Positions 1 to 5,483 of a stretch of DNA of 10,497 nucleotides are shown here, piece after piece (positions within the stretch are counted from its first letter, which is position 1; the number at the start of each line of letters is the position of its first letter). Source of the stretch: JAOZHU01 sp964506435 (lineage in GTDB: Archaea > Thermoproteota > Bathyarchaeia > Bathyarchaeales > Bathycorpusculaceae). The stretch is from NCBI GenBank assembly GCA_964506435.1, contig CAZDLK010000058.1:1-10497 (forward strand), read 5' to 3'. Below the pieces are notes generated by a model. That model was not told the origin of the DNA. It searched no databases and saw only the letters and a list, made by a program, of their open reading frames with translations. The translations under genes were made by a program, and so were the position numbers.

Positions 1-1
1 C

Positions 2-1576
2 AGTGACGAGCAGTTCGCCAATACCGTATTGACGCTGGTTCGGCAAGTATCATACGTTAAAAGTAACGTAAAGTATCCTGTTGAGGCAATCGTAGAGAAT
101 TCTGGAGACTGCGATGTTCTGTCGCTTCTTGCTGCTTCAATTATGAAAGCGGGAGGCTTAGATGTTGTTTTACTTTACTATAAAGACATAAGTCCTAGTC
201 ATATGAATGTGGGAGTTTACCTACCGCACACGCCTGTCTATCAGACATGGTGGATGACGTCTGCAAGCTTTGAATACCACAACAAAACCTACTGGATGGC
301 TGAATGCACGTCCATAGGAGCGTGGAAGGTAGGCGACCTCCCTAGTCTTCTCGCTGGCTCTAAGCCGCGCATTATTTCCCTTGAAAATTGCGAGGAATCA
401 TCGCCAGCACATATTTCATCAAGTTTGGATAGCTCGCTGTCTCCCTCGGCCATATCGCTTACGGTGTCTTCAGAAAACTCGATAACTGGAGAGGATTGGC
501 GCACGTTAACGATTGCGGGGTCTATTTCCCCAGCGCAACCAGAGAAAAACGTCGTTGTGTATGTTAGTCAGGACGGGTCTTCTCGCATTGCTGTTAGAAA
601 CGTTTCCACAGACGAGTTTGGAAATTACTCGCTTACTTGGAATTTCACTTCAACCGGAGCGTTTCATGTCAGGACAAGTCTAAGCGGGTTTTCGAATTAT
701 AGTGGCTCAGACAGCGAAAAATTGACAGTTTTTATGGGGTTCTATCTACCGCCGATGGCAAGTGAGATGTTTGACTACTACTGGGCTGGATCTGACGGTG
801 CATTCATGCAGGCGAACCCTGCTGTGCTCTACAAAGTTTCGTTAAGTCAACATGGCAAAGAATTTTTGCAAAGCAACTTGACAGGGACAGGTGTCTTGCT
901 TAGCGGCGAATTCATCATACTGAGCAACGGACAAAACACGACAAAATCAGAGAGCAAAAAAACAATAACGATACCGGGAGGCAAGCAGACACTGAAAATG
1001 CCTGGACGCAGAGGGACAGTAACAATATGGAACGATGAACAAACGATAATGATAATTGAGCAAACAACAAAGCAGTTCGGTTTTACACTGGAGCATAATG
1101 GCGGAAACAATTACACTGCAACCGTTAAAGTACTAAGTGGCGATGACATATCTCAGATGACAGCGCAACTTGAGGGAAACAACACAGCACTCATGAACGC
1201 GACACTAAACACAAGAGAAAACACGTGGTACAAGGTCACAGCAAAGATAACGGAGGACGAAGTAACCTCTGAATTATACGATGAAAACGGCACCCTTCTG
1301 AAGAAAACAGCTCTCCAAAGCAGCGCTATAAGCATCAGTAAATCTGGAATATTGATGACTTATGATAAGGACGCAGTCATAGCCTTCAGAGATTTGAAAA
1401 CTGAAACTCTGGACCAGCCTAAGCTACCAACAGATGACGGAGAGAGCACAACAGATGAATTTGAGTCGTTAACGCCTTACGTCGAGTTAACAATGTTGTT
1501 AGCAGTAGCGGTAGCAGCAATCGCTTACGTTAAGGAAAGAAAAAGAGTAACGCCTAAGAAGGCTGCAGGTTCTTAA
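2..1576 (+). CDS. Membrane-anchored extracellular protein with transglutaminase-like domain (5' partial)
   Basis: The reading frame is open to the left edge, so the true start is outside the window; 524 residues are visible. The first 100 or so look like a transglutaminase/cysteine-protease fold: a nucleophile Cys in a GDCDVLS context (codon 110-112), a His in SHMNVGV (codon 200-202), then a strand YWMAECT in which Glu (302-304) occupies the place of the usual third acidic residue. Next comes an Ig-like beta domain (about nt 455-735, SLTVSS to LTVF). A beta-rich region follows (about nt 740-1400) whose end, WYKVTAKI followed by AVIAFRDLKTE, resembles LamG/concanavalin-like folds. Many N-x-S/T sequons suggest an extracellular, possibly glycosylated protein. 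An acidic Ser/Thr linker leads to one membrane helix (ELTMLLAVAVAAIAYV) and a basic tail, so the bulk should lie outside the cell. Whether it cleaves, crosslinks or only binds is unknown; the fold calls are by eye. Confidence 0.82.
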   Translation, partial: SDEQFANTVLTLVRQVSYVKSNVKYPVEAIVENSGDCDVLSLLAASIMKAGGLDVVLLYYKDISPSHMNVGVYLPHTPVYQTWWMTSASFEYHNKTYWMAECTSIGAWKVGDLPSLLAGSKPRIISLENCEESSPAHISSSLDSSLSPSAISLTVSSENSITGEDWRTLTIAGSISPAQPEKNVVVYVSQDGSSRIAVRNVSTDEFGNYSLTWNFTSTGAFHVRTSLSGFSNYSGSDSEKLTVFMGFYLPPMASEMFDYYWAGSDGAFMQANPAVLYKVSLSQHGKEFLQSNLTGTGVLLSGEFIILSNGQNTTKSESKKTITIPGGKQTLKMPGRRGTVTIWNDEQTIMIIEQTTKQFGFTLEHNGGNNYTATVKVLSGDDISQMTAQLEGNNTALMNATLNTRENTWYKVTAKITEDEVTSELYDENGTLLKKTALQSSAISISKSGILMTYDKDAVIAFRDLKTETLDQPKLPTDDGESTTDEFESLTPYVELTMLLAVAVAAIAYVKERKRVTPKKAAGS

Positions 1577-3038
1577 GGTATTTTATAACAATTTTTGGGT
1601 AATTTAGCGCCGTCTTTAATGCGTACACAGGGTTTTTCATGTGGTTTATTAAAGATAATTTCTTGTATTCTCTAGTTGCCATCGTGGCGATTTCTTTCAC
1701 TTCACTGGACATGAAATCTTCGGTTTCTATTAGAGGCATTCCTCGAGCTTGCCGCACTTCGGCGAAAGCGCGTGGCGTTAAATCACCTTTGATGTAGCCT
1801 TTCCGTTTGCACTCCTCGTAGAGCCTAGTGCCATATGACGGCGTGGCAAAAAACAGGTGCATCCCAACATCAAACTCTTTCTTGAGCCTCAGAGCGAGCT
1901 CAACGGTTCGCAGCATGTTTTCTTTTTTTTCACCTGGGAACCCGATAATGTAAAAAGCGCCTGTTTTCAGTCCTATGTCTTTGCACATTTTAGCAACTTT
2001 AACAACGTCGTTTAGCTTGAGGCTTTTGCCGATGATGTTGTCTAAAACGTACTGGTCGCCAGATTCGATGCCGAAGAATACGCTTTGGCATCCTGATTTC
2101 TTCATTTTCTTTAGAAGATTGAAAGTCAAATAGTCTGCTCTGATTCCATTCGGGGTTTCCCAAGCGAATTTAATGCCCTTTTCAATTATTTTGTCGCAGA
2201 TTGTTTCGAAACGTTTTAGGTCAAAAGTGAGGTTGTCGTCCTCAAAAAATATGGTTTTAACTCGGTACTTGTTTACCACGTGCTCTATGTGGTTTATGAC
2301 GTAGTTTGCAGAGTGCGCTCTGAACATCTTGCCCATGTGCAGGTGAACCGAGCAGAAACAGCAGTTGAAAGGGCAGCCTCTGCTGGTTATCATGGATATT
2401 GCCCTGTTCTTGAAGCTGCGATATTCTACATTTTTAGGATTTAGATACTGTTCCATGTCCACTAAGTGGTAAGCAGGATAAGGAAGCTCATCTAAGTTCT
2501 TAATGAAAGGTCTCGGCGGATTCAAAACTACCTTGTTATTCTTGCGGTAGGCGATTCCCTGCACAGTGCTCAGGTCTTTGTGCCCCTCACGGAAGCTGGT
2601 TATGTCAAGCATCGTGTATTCTCCTTCGCCGATCACGGCGATATCCACGCTTTTTGCTTCTTCCAAAAATTCTGCGGGCACTACAGTGACATGTGGACCG
2701 CCAACAACCGTTAAAATGGATGAGTCTACAGCTTTAACGATGTTGGCTACTCTAACTGCGTTGTCTGTTTGGCAAGTGAAGGGGTTTGCTATTCCCACGA
2801 TGTCGGGCTTTCGCCTTTGCACTTCATCTCTTATTTTTCCGTATGGCATGCCTACTTGCAGTGTGTCGCCAACTTTCAGGAAGGAGGCATCTGTCATGAA
2901 CGCGTCCAAAATCTCCACTTTGTACTCTGCTTTGTCAAGCACTGCAGCTATGTACATTAAGCCTAATGGAAGATTGCCTGCTGGAGCGTCTGAGCCTGGA
3001 TAAAAAATCTGCGGCGGGTTTATGAGCAGCACTTTCAT
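1554..3038 (-). CDS. B12-binding domain radical SAM protein
   Basis: This 494-residue protein has the full architecture of the cobalamin-binding radical SAM superfamily. The N-terminal half carries a Rossmann-like B12-binding domain: MKVLLINPPQ at the start, LPLGLMYIAAVL, VVGGPH near 111-116 and IGEGE near 136-140. The radical SAM core follows with CxxxCxxC for the 4Fe-4S cluster and S-adenosylmethionine (C222, C226, C229 in RGCPFNCCFCS). Later core motifs are visible too: FFEDDN, FGIESG and IIGFPGE near 364-370. The protein is cytosolic. Members of this group catalyse methylations and other radical reactions on lipids, cofactors or small molecules; nothing here identifies the substrate. The ATG start is supported by the conserved N-terminal strand and a TATA-like box about 40 bases upstream. 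Its last 23 bases overlap the end of the convergent surface-protein gene. Length is normal and no motif is missing. Confidence 0.93.
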   Translation of the reverse strand: MKVLLINPPQIFYPGSDAPAGNLPLGLMYIAAVLDKAEYKVEILDAFMTDASFLKVGDTLQVGMPYGKIRDEVQRRKPDIVGIANPFTCQTDNAVRVANIVKAVDSSILTVVGGPHVTVVPAEFLEEAKSVDIAVIGEGEYTMLDITSFREGHKDLSTVQGIAYRKNNKVVLNPPRPFIKNLDELPYPAYHLVDMEQYLNPKNVEYRSFKNRAISMITSRGCPFNCCFCSVHLHMGKMFRAHSANYVINHIEHVVNKYRVKTIFFEDDNLTFDLKRFETICDKIIEKGIKFAWETPNGIRADYLTFNLLKKMKKSGCQSVFFGIESGDQYVLDNIIGKSLKLNDVVKVAKMCKDIGLKTGAFYIIGFPGEKKENMLRTVELALRLKKEFDVGMHLFFATPSYGTRLYEECKRKGYIKGDLTPRAFAEVRQARGMPLIETEDFMSSEVKEIATMATREYKKLSLINHMKNPVYALKTALNYPKIVIKYLKNLQPS

Positions 3039-3070
3039 CGGTTGTACCTGCAGATGCTTAGTGATTAGCC

Positions 3071-3081
3071 GAATATATTTA
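3071..3081 (-). promoter_or_regulatory. TATA-like promoter of the radical SAM gene
   Basis: Read on the minus strand this is CTAAATATATTC, a good archaeal TATA box centred about 38 bases upstream of the ATG at 3038. Initiation about 25 bases downstream of the box would leave a leader of roughly 12 bases. A weak AGGT just before the start is the only ribosome-binding-site candidate. Confidence 0.5.
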
Positions 3082-3094
3082 GATTAGCTTGCAG

Positions 3095-3118
3095 GTTGCC
3101 TCCTTTTAAATTGGCAAC
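3095..3118 (+). promoter_or_regulatory. TATA-like box flanked by an inverted repeat, upstream of the PP-loop gene
   Basis: TTTTAAA (3104-3110) is bracketed symmetrically by GTTGCC (3095-3100) and GGCAAC (3113-3118), a perfect 6-bp inverted repeat. It lies about 90 bases upstream of the ATG at 3205, so a transcript from it would have a leader of roughly 70 bases. The arrangement is what an operator over a TATA box looks like, but 6-bp arms can arise by chance. Confidence 0.3.
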
Positions 3119-3204
3119 TATTTTAGTTAGGCTTAACACTAATAGCTACGAGAATTGGCTGAATAAGCGGAAAAAGATTCGTGGCTTCAGGAGATGTGTA
3201 ACTC

Positions 3205-3876
3205 ATGAAAGAAAAATTGATTATTGGATGGAGCAGCGGCAAAGACAGCGCACTTGCACTTTACAAAACCCTGAAAACGGGCAGATATGAAGTGTTGGAG
3301 CTGCTGACAACAGTGACGCGGGATTATGACCGAATCAACATACATGGCGTTCGGCGCGTTTTGCTTGAGCAGCAGGCTGACGCGTTGGGTTTGCCGCTTG
3401 AGAAAATGATTATCCCGAAGGGTTCTTCTGATGCAGTGTACGAACGGGAAATGCTGCAAGTTCTTAAGCGACATTTGGATAACGAGGTTTTCTCTGTGGT
3501 TTTCGGGGACATCTTTCTGGAAGACGTAAAAAAGTACCGAGACCAGATGTTAGCGAAGATAGGGATGAAAGGCATCTATCCCTTATGGAAAACGAACAGC
3601 GTGGAACTGGCTCGTGAATTTATAGAGCTTGGATTTAAGGCGGTAATTACGTGTGTGGATTCCCAAAGTCTGGGAAAAGAGTTCTCTGGGAGAGAGTTTG
3701 ACAGGCAATTCTTAGCTGATCTTCCAGCTAATGTTGATCCATGCGGCGAAAACGGAGAATTTCACTCCTTCGTGTACGATGGACCAATATTCAGCGAAAG
3801 AGTGCAGTTTACAAAGGGCGAAATTGTACTGCGGGAAAACCGCTTTTACTATTGCGACCTTGTGCCCACTAAGTAA
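3205..3876 (+). CDS. ATP-pyrophosphatase of the Dph6/MJ0570 family (diphthine-ammonia ligase-like)
   Basis: This 223-residue protein opens with a PP-loop ATP-binding motif, IIGWSSGKDSALALY (SSGKDS at 10-15). It then shows family signatures: GDIFLEDVKKYRDQ (101-114), GIYPLW (123-128), ITCVDSQSLGKEF and DPCGENGEFHSFVYDGPIF (178-196). Its relatives activate a carboxylate with ATP; Dph6 itself converts diphthine on elongation factor 2 to diphthamide using ammonium. The Dph6 proteins I recall carry GEGGEYET in place of CGENGEFH, and CGENGEFH-type relatives also occur in bacteria that lack diphthamide, so the true substrate may differ. The start is supported by the conserved N-terminus and by GGAG at 3190-3193, 11 bases upstream. 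Length is normal for the short form of the family. It is divergent from the radical SAM gene and convergent with the CooT-like gene. The fold is secure; the reaction is not. Confidence 0.85.
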   Translation: MKEKLIIGWSSGKDSALALYKTLKTGRYEVLELLTTVTRDYDRINIHGVRRVLLEQQADALGLPLEKMIIPKGSSDAVYEREMLQVLKRHLDNEVFSVVFGDIFLEDVKKYRDQMLAKIGMKGIYPLWKTNSVELAREFIELGFKAVITCVDSQSLGKEFSGREFDRQFLADLPANVDPCGENGEFHSFVYDGPIFSERVQFTKGEIVLRENRFYYCDLVPTK

Positions 3877-3895
3877 CAGGTCCCCGAGAGAATTA

Positions 3896-3911
3896 CCCTG
3901 TTTGTTCAGGG
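3896..3911 (+). terminator. Weak hairpin after the PP-loop ATPase gene
   Basis: CCCTG and CAGGG form a 5-bp stem with a 6-base loop about 20 bases after the stop codon. A competing 6-bp stem pairs AACAGG (3875-3880, overlapping the stop) with CCTGTT (3897-3902). There is no U-tract behind either, so termination activity is uncertain. Confidence 0.22.
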
Positions 3912-3955
3912 AATACGAAGAGAGTTTGAAAACAGAAAACTGGGATTGCGTGGAT

Positions 3956-4141
3956 TTAGGGTTTTATGGCGGTTAACACTAAGCGTGTTGTGTTTACGTC
4001 GACTTCGGTGATTTTGCAGTTTTTGAATTCTTTTGCTTCGCCCAGTATGCTTTTCACGATGACGTTGTTGTTTTCGGTTTTCGCGTAAACCACGTCTTTG
4101 AAAACTGTTTTCCCGTTTAGAATTACGTTAAATTCGCACAT
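3956..4141 (-). CDS. CooT-family nickel-binding protein
   Basis: This 61-residue protein begins MCEFNVILNG and continues with a beta-rich pattern: VFKDVVYAKTENNNVIVKSILG, then FKNCKITEVDV and RLVLTAI. The pattern matches the small CooT family. In Rhodospirillum rubrum CooT, Cys2 is the nickel ligand and the protein takes part in nickel insertion into CO dehydrogenase; Cys2 is present here. The start is well supported: GGTGA (4148-4152, minus strand) sits 6 bases before the ATG and places the Cys at position 2. The length is typical. It is transcribed alone, convergent with the PP-loop ATPase gene. An ACDS gamma-subunit gene lies 5 kb away, which fits a role in maturing the nickel-containing CO dehydrogenase/acetyl-CoA synthase, though that role is inferred from homology. 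Other archaeal family members are uncharacterised, so general nickel handling is an alternative. Confidence 0.8.
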   Translation of the reverse strand: MCEFNVILNGKTVFKDVVYAKTENNNVIVKSILGEAKEFKNCKITEVDVNTTRLVLTAIKP

Positions 4142-4147
4142 TTGCGC

Positions 4148-4173
4148 TCACCGAAGAGTTAAGAGATTTAACT
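4148..4173 (-). promoter_or_regulatory. Ribosome binding site and adjacent palindrome upstream of the CooT-like gene
   Basis: The Shine-Dalgarno sequence GGTGA (4148-4152) fixes the ATG at 4141. Immediately upstream lies AGTTAA-GAGAT-TTAACT (4157-4173), a perfect 6-bp inverted repeat. It could be an operator or a small leader hairpin; short AT-rich arms make chance a fair alternative. Confidence 0.4.
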
Positions 4174-4225
4174 GTGCTATAAGGACTTTGTTTCGGTTAT
4201 GCGCATTGGCATGGCGGTTTTTGTT

Positions 4226-4248
4226 GTTTAGCTGGGATAAGTAATTAT
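4226..4248 (+). repeat. Dispersed 23-nt repeat, copy 1
   Basis: This stretch starts GTTTAGCTGGG and ends ATAAGTAATTAT, and is identical to 8440-8462. Including four more bases on the left, 26 of 27 match. It lies 85 bases upstream of the start of the CooT-like gene, in the opposite orientation to that gene. Confidence 0.7.
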
Positions 4249-4515
4249 TGATTAAAGCTTGGCGAAATCCCGCGCAACCCTTCTTTTTTTATATACTGTC
4301 AACTTAGTTTGCATTGAAGACGGGAGTTTGGTTGAACCCTCAATCAGGTGGAGATGCCGTCCGCAAACCAAATATTTTTCCGGCTTTACGACTACTATTA
4401 TATACCAAGTGGACAACAGACACTTTCGTACTTAAGTATATTGCATACCGAAAACTGTTGGCAGAGATTGTTGAATATGTGAATATTCTGAAAAGAAAAT
4501 AATCACAGATAACTT

Positions 4516-4531
4516 AAAGCCTATGGGCTTT
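4516..4531 (-). terminator. Hairpin at the end of the TrmB-like gene
   Basis: AAAGCC and GGCTTT form a perfect 6-bp stem with a 4-base loop that overlaps the stop codon at 4521-4523. On the minus strand a U-rich stretch (ATTTTCTTTT, 4491-4500) follows about 16 bases later. The stem could also stop transcripts coming from the left. Confidence 0.35.
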
Positions 4532-5345
4532 CCTTTGCTGTGAGCCATAGCATTTCAAAATATTGCCTTGCCATACCTATTAGACTATCATTGCATGACC
4601 AGAGCCCAGGAGACTCATGTAAATCTGTTTTCAATTTTGCTACGACAAAAATCTCTTTTTTGTCGTATATTCCGAAAATCGTTTCAGGGTAGCCAGAGAT
4701 GAATCGCATTTGGCAAAAAGGCTTTTCTTTGCAGAATTGTATGAGTTGCTTCGCCGTTTCAGTATTCGAAATCTCTCCCCCTATCAAGAACCGAATTTTT
4801 ACTTTTTTGGACCAAGCTTTTTCGATGCTTTCAGCAAAATCGTTTGTTATTCCCCGCGAGAACCTCTTCCAAGAAAGAACAACATTGATGCTTAATTGAG
4901 CCGTTTCAATGGCAGTTTTTATTCTATCAATAATGTTTTTTCCTTCAGGAATCAAAATAAACTGGGGCTCTATTTGATTTTGTATTACATGGTTGCTTTT
5001 TTGCTCCTTTTTTTTGGCGGTATCAAGTAATATCTGCGTTTCTGCTTTTACTTTTCTGTACTCGTCTGTTTTTAATCTCAACAAATTTCTGAGTCCTATT
5101 TCCATTGGAATTGCTCTGTAAGACACAGGCTTTCTGATTACTTTTTCAACTAATCCTAGTTTATTGAGTTTTAGGAGAACTCTATAAACGTCTGGACGAG
5201 CAACCTTGGAGATTCTTGAAATTGTCGATACGCTTGAAATCCCAGAGTTGGTTATAGTGGAGTACACTTTTGCCTGTTTTAAAGTTAACCCTAGATGGAT
5301 TAGAACTTGCAAATCCGAAAATTGTGGTTCGATTTTATATTCCAC
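4521..5345 (-). CDS. TrmB-family transcriptional regulator
   Basis: This 274-residue protein has the TrmB layout. Residues about 8-85 form a winged helix-turn-helix: LGLTLKQAKVYSTI, then ISRISKVARPDVYRVLLKLNKLGLVEK with the recognition helix around ARPDVYRVL, and a wing at RKPVSYRAIP. A charged coiled-coil linker (about 90-116) follows, then an alpha/beta C-terminal domain of the phospholipase-D-like type (FILIPEGKNIIDRI, INVVLSWKRF, VKIRFLIGG, FGIYDKKEIFVVAKL). No HKD catalytic motif is seen, as is usual for TrmB effector domains that bind sugars or other ligands. It is a cytosolic DNA-binding protein. The start is GTG at 5345; a TATA box about 29 bases upstream and the absence of a Shine-Dalgarno sequence point to a leaderless mRNA. 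It is divergent from the secreted propeller gene, which may be its target. Composition is visibly more AT-rich than in its neighbours. Confidence 0.9.
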   Translation of the reverse strand: MEYKIEPQFSDLQVLIHLGLTLKQAKVYSTITNSGISSVSTISRISKVARPDVYRVLLKLNKLGLVEKVIRKPVSYRAIPMEIGLRNLLRLKTDEYRKVKAETQILLDTAKKKEQKSNHVIQNQIEPQFILIPEGKNIIDRIKTAIETAQLSINVVLSWKRFSRGITNDFAESIEKAWSKKVKIRFLIGGEISNTETAKQLIQFCKEKPFCQMRFISGYPETIFGIYDKKEIFVVAKLKTDLHESPGLWSCNDSLIGMARQYFEMLWLTAKESP

Positions 5346-5351
5346 AGTAAA

Positions 5352-5377
5352 GAATTACGCGTTATTCTTATTATATA
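5352..5377 (-). promoter_or_regulatory. TATA box and palindromic operator candidate of the TrmB-like gene
   Basis: On the minus strand the TATA box TATATAA (5371-5377) is followed, before the GTG at 5345, by a 16-bp near-perfect palindrome, GAATnACGCGTnATTC (5352-5367), in which 7 of 8 base pairs are symmetric. A repressor bound there would block the transcription start site, so autoregulation is a reasonable inference. Confidence 0.5.
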
Positions 5378-5470
5378 TTTTTGAATTGTGTATAGTAGCG
5401 CTCTAAACTAGTTCATATTAGCAATGTTGTGCTACATTTTTTTGCGCAGGAATGCGTAATAAAAAATAAA

Positions 5471-5475
5471 GGAGA
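5471..5475 (+). promoter_or_regulatory. Ribosome binding site that decides the start of the propeller gene
   Basis: GGAGA (in AAAGGAGAAAA) ends 8 bases before the CTG at 5484, the standard distance. It is 44 bases from the TTG at 5520 and more than 70 from the first in-frame ATG at 5547. An in-frame TAA at 5460-5462 excludes any start further upstream. Confidence 0.6.
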
Positions 5476-5483
5476 AAACGCAT

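Larger units (their letters stand above)
4142..4520. other. AT-rich intergenic region between the CooT-like and TrmB-like genes
   Basis: No convincing protein gene is seen in these 379 bases. The stretch holds the leader of the CooT-like gene, the first copy of a 23-nt dispersed repeat (4226-4248), a TATA-like box (TTTTTTATATAC, about 4285-4296) reading right and a second TATA-like stretch (TTATATACC, about 4398-4406). A possible small structured transcript spans 4314-4378. A 62-codon open frame from a TTG at 4314 to 4502 has no ribosome binding site and no recognisable family. Confidence 0.6.

Noticed and set aside
2566..3003. 145-codon open frame on the plus strand inside the radical SAM gene
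   Set aside because: It is the antisense of the conserved B12-binding domain, and its Ser/Thr/Ala-rich translation is typical of a shadow frame.
3096..3290. 64-codon open frame overlapping the start of the PP-loop ATPase
   Set aside because: It begins in the promoter region and reads out of frame through the conserved PP-loop, with no ribosome binding site of its own.
4314..4502. 62-codon open frame in the AT-rich intergenic region
   Set aside because: It starts at TTG with no ribosome binding site, resembles no family I recognise, and spans a stretch better described by promoter and RNA-like signals. A decayed gene fragment cannot be excluded.
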